From Croceicoccus sp. (GTDB lineage Bacteria > Pseudomonadota > Alphaproteobacteria > Sphingomonadales > Sphingomonadaceae), in assembly GCA_002694745.1 (NCBI GenBank), contig NZMY01000050.1, forward strand, positions 342,358 through 406,357: DNA of 64,000 nt. The letters run 5' to 3'. A program made the position numbers and the translations under genes. The notes under the pieces were generated by a model. The model worked only from the letters and a program-made list of their open reading frames with translations. It had not been told where the DNA came from and did not search any database. This document shows positions 1 to 9,810 of this stretch, piece after piece. The stretch's first letter is position 1, and the number at the start of each line of letters is the position of its first letter.

Positions 1-2250
1 GTGCGCGTCGCCATGGGACTGGTGTTCGGGCTGGGCCTGATCGCGGGCGCAGAGGCCGCGCATCGCTTCAAGGACCGCGTCGCTGACCCCCGCGTGCCGC
101 AGGCTCTGTCGGGTGCGGGGCTGGCGGTGCTTTACGCCACCGTATTTCTCGCGGGCACGTTCTACGGGTTGATCGGCACAGGCACGGCCTTCGTCGGCCT
201 CGCGCTGGTGACCGCGGCGGCCATCGGCCTGTCGTTCCGCTTCGGCCTGCCCAGCGCGGTGCTGGGCCTTGTCGGCGGTTTCGCTGCGCCTGCTCTGGCC
301 GGGGCGGAGGAATCGAACCTGCCGCTGCTGGCGTTCTATCTCGCGCTGGTCGCGAGCGGACTGGGCCATGCCGGGCGCAAGCAGGGTGCCTTTTCCGAAG
401 GTGGGGGCTGGGCGCATGGCGGCTGGCTGGGGCTGGCGGGTATCGTCGGCGGGCTGGGCTGGGGCCTCGTCATGCTGATCGCGCAGCCCAGCGCGCCGGG
501 CGACGTGGTGGCGACCGGGTTCTTCCTTGTCGTGCTGGGCGCCTTGCTGCCCGCGCTGGTGCTGCCCGATCTGCGCGAAAGCCGCTGGCTGCGGCTGGCG
601 GCAGGCGGCTTCGCCTCGCTGCAGATGGCGGCCCTGCTGGAAAGCAGCGGCTATGAGCCGCTGTCTTGGGGCCTCTACCTGCTGCTGGGCGCGGCCTTCG
701 CGGGGCTGGGCTGGCGAACGTCGGCGCTGCGCGATGCCTCGGCCGTCGCGGGCGGCGTGGGCGCGTGGATGCTGGGTTTCTGGTACGATCCCGATCCGTC
801 GCTGTTCGCCGCGGTGGCCGCGGGGCTGGCGCTGGTGTTCGCGGTTGTGCCGCTGGTGCAGGTGTGGCTGGGCCGGGCGCGGGGCGCCGATGTCGCCGCG
901 CTGGCGGTGATACCGCTGGCGATCATGCTGGCCGCGCTGTGGCATTTCGACAGTCTGGAAGGATCGCAGGCATGGCTGCTGGGTCTGGCCGGCATCGTGC
1001 TGGCCGTCCTTCCCGCGATGGGCGCATGGAAAACGGGGCCGCATGCCCGCTGGCGCAGCGCCGTGCTCGAGGCGTCGGCGGTCTGGACCGCCTATGCCGC
1101 GATCACCCGCTTCCTGCCGTGGGAGCCGCTTGCGTGGATCGCGGCGCTTGCTGCGGTGGCGCTTGCGTTCGGGCTGCCCGACCGGCGCTGGGCCGGGCGT
1201 GCGGCTCTTGCGGTGGCCTTGGTCTGGGCGCTCTGGCCGCTGGGCTGGTGGCTGGGGGCGGCGCTGGAAACTATGTCGGGATCGCCGCTGCTGGTGGGCG
1301 AATTGCCCTCTGCGCAGGATGCCGCGCTTCAGCTGGTGCCGGGCGCGCTCGCCGCGCTGGTGCTGGCGTTCCGCGAAGACGGCAGGCGGGCGCTGGCGGC
1401 GCGCGTGCTGGCCGCCCTGCCAGTCATCGCCGCGGCGCATGTGCTGTTCAAGCAGGTCTTCGCAATCCGTGACCTGACCGAGTTCGCCGCACTGGGCCTT
1501 GCCGAACGCTGCGCATGGGAAGCGCTGCTCCTGCTGGCCGCATTCGCCGCACTACGTTTGCCTGCGCGCTGGTCGCCGCGTCTAGGGGGATCGGCGGTGG
1601 GCTCGGCGGTGGCGGCAGCATTGGCCGGGGCCGCGCTGGCGCATTTCGCCTTCTACACCGGCCTAGTCCACAATCCGCTGTGGAGCGAACAGGCGGTTGG
1701 CCCGACGCCGGTCGCCAACCTGCTGATCATGGCCTATGCCATCGCGGCGGCGGCGGTCCTGCTGCTGCGGCAGGCCTTGCCTCTGCCCCCGGCGATGCAG
1801 CGCCCCTTCCGCGTGGCGAGCGACGCCGTGCTTATGCTGATCATCAGCCTGTTCGCCCTGTCCGAGCTGCGTCAGGCCTTCGCGGGCACGATCCTGCTGG
1901 ACCCGCCCGTCGGTCAGACGGAGGATCTGCTGCGATCCCTGCTGGGCATCGTGCTGGCGGGCGGCTTCCTGCTGTGGGGCGCGCAAAGCGGCACGCGCAG
2001 CTGGCGGATCGGTTCGTTGGTGCTGATGCTGGTCGCGGTCTGCAAGGTGTTCATATACGACACGGCGGGTCTGGAGGGGCTGGCCCGGATCGCCAGCTTC
2101 CTTGCCCTCGGCTTCAGCCTCATCGCGATCGGCTGGTTCTATTCGCGGCTGCTGCGGGTGCCTGCCGATGTGGGACGGGGCGAGGGCGCTATGCCTGTAT
2201 CCCCGCCTGATCCCGCCGCAGTTCCGCCCGGTTCCAGCGCAGCGAGCTGA
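1..2250 (+). CDS. DUF2339 polytopic membrane protein (5' end beyond window)
   Basis: The frame is open from base 1 and encodes 749 residues of almost uninterrupted hydrophobic segments (about 20 or more membrane spans), rich in Ala, Leu, Gly and Trp, with a short polar proline-rich tail. DUF2339 proteins are usually longer, with an N-terminal coiled coil and proline-rich stretch before the membrane part. The GTG at base 1 is therefore probably not the true start, and the N-terminus lies upstream. The function of the family is unknown; an inner-membrane location is certain from composition. The last 62 bases overlap the 3' end of the convergent DUF475 gene. Confidence 0.75.
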   Translation: MRVAMGLVFGLGLIAGAEAAHRFKDRVADPRVPQALSGAGLAVLYATVFLAGTFYGLIGTGTAFVGLALVTAAAIGLSFRFGLPSAVLGLVGGFAAPALAGAEESNLPLLAFYLALVASGLGHAGRKQGAFSEGGGWAHGGWLGLAGIVGGLGWGLVMLIAQPSAPGDVVATGFFLVVLGALLPALVLPDLRESRWLRLAAGGFASLQMAALLESSGYEPLSWGLYLLLGAAFAGLGWRTSALRDASAVAGGVGAWMLGFWYDPDPSLFAAVAAGLALVFAVVPLVQVWLGRARGADVAALAVIPLAIMLAALWHFDSLEGSQAWLLGLAGIVLAVLPAMGAWKTGPHARWRSAVLEASAVWTAYAAITRFLPWEPLAWIAALAAVALAFGLPDRRWAGRAALAVALVWALWPLGWWLGAALETMSGSPLLVGELPSAQDAALQLVPGALAALVLAFREDGRRALAARVLAALPVIAAAHVLFKQVFAIRDLTEFAALGLAERCAWEALLLLAAFAALRLPARWSPRLGGSAVGSAVAAALAGAALAHFAFYTGLVHNPLWSEQAVGPTPVANLLIMAYAIAAAAVLLLRQALPLPPAMQRPFRVASDAVLMLIISLFALSELRQAFAGTILLDPPVGQTEDLLRSLLGIVLAGGFLLWGAQSGTRSWRIGSLVLMLVAVCKVFIYDTAGLEGLARIASFLALGFSLIAIGWFYSRLLRVPADVGRGEGAMPVSPPDPAAVPPGSSAAS

Positions 2251-3286
2251 AGAACGCAAGGCCGATCAGCACCGCACCGATCAGCCCGGTAACGACCTCG
2301 GGGATGTGATATTCGACGTTCAGGAACATGATCGCCGCCAGCACGAGGATCGCATAGAACGCGCCGTGCTCCAGAAAGCGATATTCGCTCATCGTGCCCT
2401 GATGGACGAGGTAGATCGTCATCGAGCGCACGAACATTGCCCCGATGCCAAGGCCGATGGCGATCACGAACAGATTGGTCGACAGCGCGAACGCCCCGAT
2501 CACCCCGTCAAACGAGAAACTGGCGTCTAGCACTTCAAGGTAGAGGAACGAGGCAAGGCCGGATTTCGCGGCGACACCGGTCGTCTCTTCCGGCGCGCCC
2601 AGCACGTCGCCGATCATCTCCACCGCGATGAAGGTCAGCAATCCGAACAGGCCCGCGGTCAGGAAAGTCAGCCGCTCCTCACCCTCCAGCAGGGTCGAGG
2701 TGCCCCAGATCGCCAGGATCATCACCCCGATCTCGAACGCCTGCAGCCGCCCGAACTTCGCCAGCGGCCCCTCGATCACGCGGATCCAGTGGATTTCCTT
2801 GTCGGCGTCGAAGAAATATTTGAGGCCGACCATGCCCAGGAACGCGCCGCCAAAGCCCATCAGCCCGGTATGTGCATCGTTCATGATCCGCGCATAGGTA
2901 TCCGGCTCGTTGATCGCCAGCATCAGCGCGCCCCACGGCCCCAGCGATGCCGCGATGGCCACGATCACGATGGGGAACACGATGCGCATGCCGAACACGG
3001 CGATGGCGATGCCCCATGTCAGGAACCGGCGCTGCCAGATCGGGTCCATGTCCTTCAGCACGGTGGCATTGACCGCCGCATTGTCGAACGACAGCGAAAC
3101 CTCCAGCACCGCCAGCACCGAGCAGATCCACAGCGTGCCCAGCATGCCCTCGACCGTGCCGGAATATTCCCAGCCCACGAAAGCGCCCAGCGCGAGCGCG
3201 ACGATTGTGAAGATGATCGATCCGGTGAAATGTCTGAGCAAGGAAGGCTCCGGCGTGTGGGGGGATTCGGCAGTCGTCCGGATCAT
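2189..3286 (-). CDS. DUF475 family integral membrane protein (TerC-like)
   Basis: A 365-residue polytopic membrane protein. Two family signatures are visible: SLSFDNAAVNA near residues 64-74 and EVLDASFSFDGVIGAF at 251-266. These paired, intramembrane acidic motifs are typical of the TerC/DUF475 superfamily, whose members are implicated in metal-ion (Mn2+) export or tellurium resistance; the exact substrate of DUF475 proteins is not established. The ATG at 3286 is the first start in the frame. The gene converges on the DUF2339 gene, with a 62-bp tail overlap. Confidence 0.85.
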   Translation of the reverse strand: MIRTTAESPHTPEPSLLRHFTGSIIFTIVALALGAFVGWEYSGTVEGMLGTLWICSVLAVLEVSLSFDNAAVNATVLKDMDPIWQRRFLTWGIAIAVFGMRIVFPIVIVAIAASLGPWGALMLAINEPDTYARIMNDAHTGLMGFGGAFLGMVGLKYFFDADKEIHWIRVIEGPLAKFGRLQAFEIGVMILAIWGTSTLLEGEERLTFLTAGLFGLLTFIAVEMIGDVLGAPEETTGVAAKSGLASFLYLEVLDASFSFDGVIGAFALSTNLFVIAIGLGIGAMFVRSMTIYLVHQGTMSEYRFLEHGAFYAILVLAAIMFLNVEYHIPEVVTGLIGAVLIGLAFFSSLRWNRAELRRDQAGIQA

Positions 3287-3374
3287 GCATTCCGGATGTC
3301 ACAAGGCCGCCTAGATACAGACGGCCCGCATCATATCAAGCGCGGTGAGGGCGGGCAGGTTCCCGGCGGGTGCG

Positions 3375-4820
3375 TCAGCCGTTGTCGGCAGGGGTTTGCG
3401 CCTGCCACGCCCCGCCCAGCGCCTTGTACACCGCGACTGCCGCATTGGCCGCCTCGGTCCGCGCAGAAGCCAGCGCCTGCTCGCGCGCCAGCAGTTCCAG
3501 CCGCGCCCGGTCGAGTGTCAGGCGGTCGTCCTCGCCGCGCTCGAACCGCTGGCGCGCCAGTTCGAAGGCCCGCGCCTGCGCTGCGGCCGCCTTGCCCGCG
3601 GCATCCTCGCGGCGTTTGGCCTCCAGATAGCGGTTGATCGCGCCCTCGCTGTCGGCCAGCGCCTCGGCCACGGCCTGCTGATAGGCGGCGGCGGCGGCGT
3701 CCGCCCCGGCATCGGCGGCGCGGATGCGGGCGCGGATCTGGCCGCCCGAAAAGATCGGCCAGCTGAAACTCGGCCCGATGGAAAAGCGGGTGGATGCCGG
3801 ATCGAACAGATCTCCCGCGTCCTGCGCCTGCGTACCCAGCCCGCCCATCAGCGAAAAGCGCGGGAACAAATCGGCGGTCGCGACGCCGATCTGCGCGGTG
3901 GCGGCGGCCAGTTCGCGTTCGGCCCTGCGCACGTCCGGGCGGCGGCGCAGCAGGTCGGACCGCAGGCCGACGAGGATCTCTTCGGGCGCGTCCGGAATGG
4001 GGGCGGCATCGCGCAATTCCGGAAACACCTGTTCGGGCGGAACGCCCATCAGCGCGGCAAGGCGATAGGCCGCGCCCGCCTCGGACGCGCGGGCCTGCGC
4101 GGCGGCATCGGCGGCATTGGCGGCTTCTGCACTCGCGGCTTCGGCCTCGATCCGGTTCGCCTCGCCCGCGGTGTAGAGCTGGTTCGTCAGCGCGGCGAGA
4201 TCGGCGGACGCTTCCTCGCGCCCAGCCGCCAGCGCGCTATATTGCTGCGCCGCGCGCAAATCCATGTAGCCGCGCGCGATCTCGGCCGTCAGCTGGACGA
4301 GCGCATCCTGATATCCGGCCTCTGCCGCCTGCGCCTGTGCATCGGCGGCCTGCGCCTCGCGCGTGCGGCGGCCCCACAGGTCGATTTCCCAGCTGGCGTC
4401 GAAGCCCAGATCGAAAAGGCTGTATTCGGGATCGAAGCCGGGAAAATTGCCCACCGGCAGGAAACCGTTCTCGCTGATCCGGTTCTCGGTCGCCGCGCCG
4501 CTGGCGGACAGCTGCGGCAGGCGGCCGCCCAGCACCGCGTCGCGATTGGCGCGCGCCTCGGCCAGCCGCGCGCGTGCCTCGGCCAGCGTGGGCGCCTCGG
4601 CCATGGCGCGGGTGATCAGCGCGCTGAGCTGCGGATCGTCGAAACGATCCCACCAGGCGGGCTGGATCGCGGCGCTGTTCGCCGGTTCGATCCACGCGTC
4701 CGACACCTCGGCGACAGGCGGTTCATAGTCGGGGCCGACGGTGCAACCGGCCAGACCGGCGCCGACAAGCAAAAGCGGGACAAGGGGCAGAAGCGGGATA
4801 AGGGGGCGGAACATTCGCAT
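3375..4820 (-). CDS. NodT-family outer-membrane efflux lipoprotein
   Basis: A 481-residue TolC-like outer-membrane factor of the NodT/OprM class. It has a lipoprotein signal (hydrophobic stretch then LAGC, lipidated Cys at about residue 26), followed by CTVGPDYEPP, the usual NodT N-terminus. The body is alanine-rich alpha-helical repeats with two duplicated OEP domains and the EILVGLRSDLLRRRPDVRRAER segment region typical of the family. The ATG at 4820 directly abuts the stop of the upstream permease (4821), so it is the last gene of the operon and presumably supplies the outer-membrane channel for the ABC exporter encoded before it. Confidence 0.9.
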   Translation of the reverse strand: MRMFRPLIPLLPLVPLLLVGAGLAGCTVGPDYEPPVAEVSDAWIEPANSAAIQPAWWDRFDDPQLSALITRAMAEAPTLAEARARLAEARANRDAVLGGRLPQLSASGAATENRISENGFLPVGNFPGFDPEYSLFDLGFDASWEIDLWGRRTREAQAADAQAQAAEAGYQDALVQLTAEIARGYMDLRAAQQYSALAAGREEASADLAALTNQLYTAGEANRIEAEAASAEAANAADAAAQARASEAGAAYRLAALMGVPPEQVFPELRDAAPIPDAPEEILVGLRSDLLRRRPDVRRAERELAAATAQIGVATADLFPRFSLMGGLGTQAQDAGDLFDPASTRFSIGPSFSWPIFSGGQIRARIRAADAGADAAAAAYQQAVAEALADSEGAINRYLEAKRREDAAGKAAAAQARAFELARQRFERGEDDRLTLDRARLELLAREQALASARTEAANAAVAVYKALGGAWQAQTPADNG

Positions 4821-5924
4821 TCACTCCATGCGCGCGCGGAACAGCCAGCCGGACACCGCAATGGTCACGAAGCCGATCACGACCAGCGGCCACAGCAGCG
4901 GCAGCATGTCGGCGGCAGGCATGGCCTTGAGGAACTGGCCTATCGATATCTCCATGAAATAGCGCGCGGGGTTGATGTAGGTGATCGCCCGCAGCCAGTC
5001 GGGCATGTTCTCAAGCGGGCTGGCAAAGCCCGACAGCAGGATGACCGGAATGGTCGCGACGAACGACCCAAGGAACGCCTGCTGCTGCGTGGTCGACAGC
5101 GCCGACACGAACATGCCCAGCCCGACCAGCGAGACGAGATAGATCGTCAGCCCGACATAGAACCACGGGATCGATCCGGTGAACGGCACGCCGAATACCA
5201 GCGGCGCGACGACCAGATAGACCGATCCGTTGAACAGGCCGACGAAGAAGGGCGGCACCATCTTGCCGATCAGGATCTGCGGCACGGTCAGCGGGCTGAC
5301 CATCAGCTGGTCGAACGTGCCCATCTCGCGCTCTCGCGCCACGGTCTGCGCGGTGACCGACAGGCACGAGACCGAGACGATCACCACCAGCAGGCTGGGC
5401 ATGTTGAACCAGATATATTCGAGGTTGGGATTGAACCAGTTGATCGCGATCGCGTTCTGCGGCGGCGGGGTCGATGCGGGGCGCAGTTCCAGCCCCGTGT
5501 CGGCCGCGATCCGCGTCAGATAGCCGCCGACGATCTGCGCCGCGTTCGACCGCCTGCCGTCGAGCACCACGCCCACGGTCGCGGTTTCGTCGCGCGCGAT
5601 CCGGCTGTCGAAATCCTGTTCGATCACCAGCGCCGCCAGCACTTCCTGCCGGTCGATGGCGCGGCGCAGCTCTTCCGCCGAGCCGAGGCGCCTGACCTCG
5701 TCGAAGGTTTCCGCGCCCGCGATGCGCTGGATCAGTTCGGTGCTGGCGGTTCCGCTCGACCGGTCGAGCACGCCGATCGCGACATTTTCCACCTGCAAGG
5801 TAACCGCAAAGCTGAAGATCAGCAGCTGGATCAGCGGCGGCAGCACCAGCGTGATGCGCGCCTTGGGATCGCGCAGCAGCTCCCAGAATTCCTTGACGAT
5901 CATCGCCTTCAGCGCGCCGCTCAT
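4821..5924 (-). CDS. ABC-2 type transporter permease (YbhR-like)
   Basis: A 367-residue inner-membrane permease. It has a first membrane helix near residues 24-45, a large periplasmic domain of about 130 residues, then five C-terminal helices with the ABC-2 region (VAREREMGTFDQLMVSPL). The same frame stays open far upstream, but the ATG at 5924 forms a TGATG junction with the stop of the preceding permease and gives the family N-terminus (MSGALKAMIVKEFWELLRDP). It is paralogous to the upstream permease; the two would form the heterodimeric membrane part of an exporter like E. coli YbhFSR. Confidence 0.9.
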   Translation of the reverse strand: MSGALKAMIVKEFWELLRDPKARITLVLPPLIQLLIFSFAVTLQVENVAIGVLDRSSGTASTELIQRIAGAETFDEVRRLGSAEELRRAIDRQEVLAALVIEQDFDSRIARDETATVGVVLDGRRSNAAQIVGGYLTRIAADTGLELRPASTPPPQNAIAINWFNPNLEYIWFNMPSLLVVIVSVSCLSVTAQTVAREREMGTFDQLMVSPLTVPQILIGKMVPPFFVGLFNGSVYLVVAPLVFGVPFTGSIPWFYVGLTIYLVSLVGLGMFVSALSTTQQQAFLGSFVATIPVILLSGFASPLENMPDWLRAITYINPARYFMEISIGQFLKAMPAADMLPLLWPLVVIGFVTIAVSGWLFRARME

Positions 5925-7051
5925 CAGTCCAGGCTCCGCTTGGTCACGCGAATGCAAAGCGCGAAGAAGCCCGCTCCGAACAGCAGCATGATCCCTATAT
6001 TGGGCAGCAGCATCGCCCAGATGTCGCCCGCCAGGAACACCGTCTGCAGCGAGGGCACGAAATAGCGCGCGGGCACGATATAGGTGATCGCCTGGATGAT
6101 CGTCGGCATGGACGAAATCTCGAACATGAAGCCCGACAGCAGAAAGGTGGGCAGGAATCCCGACAGCAGCGCGACCTGGCTGGCGACGAACTGGTTCTTG
6201 GTCGCCGCCGATATGAACAGGCCTTGCCCAAGCGCGGGCATCAGATAGGCGGTCGAGATCGCCATCAGCGCGAAGATCGATCCGCGCAGCGGCACGCCGA
6301 ACATTGTCACGGCCAGCAATGTGCACAGCGCGGTGGATGCCAGCGCGAGCACGAAATAGGGCACGATCTTGCTGATCAGGAATTCGGCCATGTGCATCGG
6401 CGTCGCCATCATCGCCTCCATCGTGCCGCGTTCCCATTCGCGCGCGATGACAAGGCTGGTCAGCAGCGTGCCGATCATCGTCATGACGATGGCGATCGCG
6501 CCCGGCACCAGGAAATTGCGGCTGGTGAGCGAGGGATTGTACCAATAGCGCAGAGACAGATCGATCGGTGGCGCGGGATCGGCCCCGCGCGCGGCGGCCT
6601 CGTTCGCCATCCATGTGTTCAGCAGCCCTTCGGAATAGGACCGCGTAAAATTGGCGGTATTGGGCATCGACCCGTCGGCGATGATCTGCACCGGCGGCGG
6701 ATTGCCGCGCGCATAGCCGCTGCCGAAATCCTGCGGGATGACGACGATGCCGCGGATCTCGCCGCGCACCATCATGTCCTTCAGCGGCTGGACGCTGCGC
6801 GCGGTGACGGCTTCGAAATTGGGATTGTTCTGATAGGCGCCCGCCAGCGACAGCGCCGGCGCGCTCGAATCCTCAAGCGCGATGCCGATGCGCGTGTTGG
6901 TGGAATCGAGATTGAGCGCATAGCCGAACAGGAACAGCAGCAGCAGCGGCAGGATGAAGGCGATCAGGAAGGTCGACGGATCGCGCCGGATCTGCGCCAC
7001 TTCCTTGGCGACCATGGCCGACAGACGCCTATTGTCGATCAGCGCGCTCAT
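5924..7051 (-). CDS. ABC-2 type transporter permease (YbhS-like)
   Basis: A 375-residue permease with the same plan as its neighbour: MVAKEVAQIRRDPSTFLIAF near the N-terminus leading into helix 1, a periplasmic domain (residues about 50-180), then a cluster of helices containing the REWERGTMEAMMATPM element characteristic of ABC-2 permeases of the YhhJ/YbhS type. The start at 7051 overlaps the ATPase stop as ATGA, and the 3' end joins the next permease as TGATG, so translation of all components is probably coupled. Confidence 0.9.
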   Translation of the reverse strand: MSALIDNRRLSAMVAKEVAQIRRDPSTFLIAFILPLLLLFLFGYALNLDSTNTRIGIALEDSSAPALSLAGAYQNNPNFEAVTARSVQPLKDMMVRGEIRGIVVIPQDFGSGYARGNPPPVQIIADGSMPNTANFTRSYSEGLLNTWMANEAAARGADPAPPIDLSLRYWYNPSLTSRNFLVPGAIAIVMTMIGTLLTSLVIAREWERGTMEAMMATPMHMAEFLISKIVPYFVLALASTALCTLLAVTMFGVPLRGSIFALMAISTAYLMPALGQGLFISAATKNQFVASQVALLSGFLPTFLLSGFMFEISSMPTIIQAITYIVPARYFVPSLQTVFLAGDIWAMLLPNIGIMLLFGAGFFALCIRVTKRSLD

Positions 7052-8805
7052 GCCGCTTCACTTTCGGCGCGCCCGTCTTCCTGCGGCCGCTGCGCATCGC
7101 TCGCCTCGATCATGGCGATGAAGGTGTCTTCCATCGTCGGATCGTCGAGATCGGCCATGTCGGCGGCCTGGCTTTTCAGCTCGTCGGGCGTGCCGCTGGC
7201 GATCTGTTCGGACCGGTAGATCAGCGTGATCGCGTCGCAATATTCGGCCTCTTCCATGAAATGGGTGGTGACCAGCACGGCCACGCCCTTTTCGACAAGG
7301 CCGTTGATATGCATCCAGAATTCGCGCCGCGTGACGGGATCGACCCCGCTCGTCGGCTCGTCCAGGAACAGCACCGGCGGTTCGTGCAATACGGCGGCGG
7401 CCAGCGCCAGCCGCTGCTTGAAGCCCAGCGGCAGCGTGCCCGCGGTCGCCTTCAGCCGGTCGCCCAGTTCGAAGATCTCGGTCACCCGCTCGACCGCATG
7501 GCGCGCATCGCGCCCCTCCAGCCCATAGGCGCCCGCGAAAAAGTTCAGGTTCTGCGCCACCGACAATTCGCCATAGAGCGAGAATTTCTGCGCCATATAC
7601 CCCAGCGCCGCGCGCGCCCTGCCGCCGGACGAGCGCAGATCATGCCCCGCCACCGCGCCCGATCCCTCGGTCGGGGTCAAGAGGCCGCACAGCATCTTGA
7701 ACGTGGTCGACTTGCCCGCCCCGTTCGGCCCCAGCAGCCCGAAGATCGAGCCATAGGGCACCGAAAAGCTGACATCATGCGCGGCGGTGAAATCGCCGAA
7801 GCGGCGCGTCAGCCCCTTCGCCTCGATCGCGGGACCGTCGCCCGCCTCGATATTCCGATAAGCTTCGGCCAGCGCGCTGGTGCCCTTGGGCCCGCCGCCC
7901 AGCCGCTCGATAAAGCCGTCCTCGAAACGGGGCTGCGCGGGGGCGATTTCGAACCCGCTCTCGCCCTTCAGCTCGTCCGGCGTCTTCAGCAGCAGGCGGA
8001 CCGAGCGGCCCTGTATCGTCCCGTCGATCACCCCTTCGCGGTCGAGCATCTGCGTCAGCACCTTGCGGCGCCGCTTTTCGAACCCGGTCAGCCGCACGAC
8101 ACGGTCCTCGACCGAGCAGGTCAGTTCGGCCGGATCGCCGCTGAACAGCAATTCGCCTTCGCTCAGCAGATAGACGCTATCGCATTTCTCCGCCTCGTCG
8201 AGATAGGCGGTTGACCACAGCACGCCCAAGCCGTCGGTGATCAATTCCTGCACCATCGCCCATAATTCGCGGCGCGAGATCGGGTCGACGCCCACGCCCG
8301 GCTCGTCCAGCAGCAGCAGGCGCGGCGTTTTGACCAGCGCGCAGGCAAGGCCCAGCTTCTGCTTCATGCCCCCGGACAGCGCGCCCGCGAGCCGGTCGCG
8401 AAACCGGGCAAGGTCGGTAAACTCCAGCAACCGGCTGAACGTCGCCTCTCGCTCGTCGGCGGGCAGGGCGCGCATGTCGGCATAGAGGTCGAGGTTCTGC
8501 TGGACGGTCAGATCCTCGTACAGGCCGAAACGCTGCGGCATGTAACCGACATGCTCCATATCCTTGCCCGGCGCGCCGCCCAGCACCGACACGGAACCCT
8601 TGTCAGGTGCCATCAGCCCGGCGAGGATGCGGATCAGCGTCGTCTTGCCCGCGCCGTCCGGACCGACCAGTCCCGTAACGCGGCCCGTCGGTATCTCCAG
8701 CGACACGCCGTCCAGCGCAGGCTTTTCCGCGCCCTTGAAGTTCTTCACCAGATCCCGGACGCAGGCGACCGCGCCGGAACCGGGGGAGGGCGTATCGCCC
8801 GGCAC
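7048..8805 (-). CDS. ABC transporter ATP-binding protein with two nucleotide-binding domains (YbhF-like)
   Basis: A 585-residue tandem ATPase. Domain 1 has Walker A GPDGAGKT at 48-55, signature LSGGMKQ at 143-149 and Walker B LLLLDEP at 163-169. Domain 2 has GPNGAGKS at 359-366, VLFLDEP at 478-484, and a non-canonical signature LPLGFKQ at 458-464, so one of the two ATP sites has an altered signature, as is common in YbhF/RbbA-type proteins. It lies between the adaptor and the two permeases and overlaps the first permease by ATGA. It energises the predicted exporter. Confidence 0.93.
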   Translation of the reverse strand: MPGDTPSPGSGAVACVRDLVKNFKGAEKPALDGVSLEIPTGRVTGLVGPDGAGKTTLIRILAGLMAPDKGSVSVLGGAPGKDMEHVGYMPQRFGLYEDLTVQQNLDLYADMRALPADEREATFSRLLEFTDLARFRDRLAGALSGGMKQKLGLACALVKTPRLLLLDEPGVGVDPISRRELWAMVQELITDGLGVLWSTAYLDEAEKCDSVYLLSEGELLFSGDPAELTCSVEDRVVRLTGFEKRRRKVLTQMLDREGVIDGTIQGRSVRLLLKTPDELKGESGFEIAPAQPRFEDGFIERLGGGPKGTSALAEAYRNIEAGDGPAIEAKGLTRRFGDFTAAHDVSFSVPYGSIFGLLGPNGAGKSTTFKMLCGLLTPTEGSGAVAGHDLRSSGGRARAALGYMAQKFSLYGELSVAQNLNFFAGAYGLEGRDARHAVERVTEIFELGDRLKATAGTLPLGFKQRLALAAAVLHEPPVLFLDEPTSGVDPVTRREFWMHINGLVEKGVAVLVTTHFMEEAEYCDAITLIYRSEQIASGTPDELKSQAADMADLDDPTMEDTFIAMIEASDAQRPQEDGRAESEAA

Positions 8806-8807
8806 GA

Positions 8808-9809
8808 TCAGTCCTCCGCTGCCGGACGGGCCGCGGGGATGGTCACGGTGACGGGCTGTCCCTGCCGCAGCGCCTCGTCCGGATTGTCGACCACGATGCG
8901 CAGCCGGTAGACGAGGTCGGTGCGCAGATCCTCGGTCTCCACCGACTTTGGCGTGAACTCGGCGCGCGGCGAGATATAGCCGATGGTGCCCTGATAGGTC
9001 TTCGGATTGCCGTCGGCGGTGACCTCGACCTTCATGCCCGGATTGATCCGCGCCATATCGGTCTGCGCGACATAGGCGCGCACCCGCAGCGGCCGGTCGA
9101 TGGCGATGGTGAAGGCGGTGACTCCGGGCGAGACAAGGCTGCCCGGCTCGACCGAGCGGGTGACCACCGTGCCCGCAAGCGGCGCTTCCAGCCGCGTGTA
9201 GTCGAGGTCGGTGTCGATCGCGGCACGCGCGGCGCGGGCGGCCTCAAGCTGTGCGCGGGCGGCGGCGATATCCTCGGCGCGCGCGCCTTCCTGCGCCAGC
9301 GATGCGCCCTGGCTGGCTTCGGCATAGCGCGCCTCGGCGGTGCGTAGCGCGGTGACGGTCTGCTCCCAGACAGCGCGGCTGATCGCGCCCGATTCGACCA
9401 GTGGCTGGCGGCGTTCGTAATCGGCGCGCGCATCGCTGAGCGCCGCACGGGCCGCCGCCTGCTGCGCATTGGCCTGCCGGATTTCCTGCGGCCTGCTGCC
9501 CGCCTGCAATTTCGCCAGCTGCGCGCGCGCCTGCGCCAGCTGCGCATCGGCCTGCGCCAGCCGGTCCTGCGCCTGGCTGGGGTCCAGCACGGCCAGCAAT
9601 TCGCCCTGCTTCACCCGCTCGCCCTCTTCCACCGGCACCTCGCTGACGCGGCCCGAGGCCTGGAACGCCATCTCGACCTCGCGGATGTCGACATTGCCAT
9701 AGAGGGTGAGGGGGCCGTCATCGCCCTTCAGCAGGCCAAAACCCGATGTGGCGATGGCGGCAATGACCAGCGCCGCAAGGGCGATGCCGGCAATGATACG
9801 GCGGTTCAT
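8808..9809 (-). CDS. HlyD/YbhG-type membrane fusion protein
   Basis: A 333-residue periplasmic adaptor: an N-terminal signal-anchor helix (MNRRIIAGIALAALVIAAIA), a lipoyl half-motif (VSEVPVEEGERVKQGELLAVLD), a long alanine/glutamine-rich coiled-coil hairpin (roughly residues 75-190), a second lipoyl half (APLAGTVVTRSVEPGSLVSPG) and a beta-barrel domain. The frame extends 17 codons upstream, but the ATG at 9809, one base after the stop of the TetR gene, gives a proper membrane anchor at the N-terminus. It would connect the ABC permeases to the NodT channel. Confidence 0.9.
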   Translation of the reverse strand: MNRRIIAGIALAALVIAAIATSGFGLLKGDDGPLTLYGNVDIREVEMAFQASGRVSEVPVEEGERVKQGELLAVLDPSQAQDRLAQADAQLAQARAQLAKLQAGSRPQEIRQANAQQAAARAALSDARADYERRQPLVESGAISRAVWEQTVTALRTAEARYAEASQGASLAQEGARAEDIAAARAQLEAARAARAAIDTDLDYTRLEAPLAGTVVTRSVEPGSLVSPGVTAFTIAIDRPLRVRAYVAQTDMARINPGMKVEVTADGNPKTYQGTIGYISPRAEFTPKSVETEDLRTDLVYRLRIVVDNPDEALRQGQPVTVTIPAARPAAED

Positions 9810-9810
9810 G

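Noticed and set aside
3345-6065. A 906-codon open frame antisense to the NodT and permease genes
   Set aside because: It is an Arg/Gly/Ala-rich antisense shadow caused by high GC content; the minus-strand genes show clear family motifs, signal peptide and coupled junctions.
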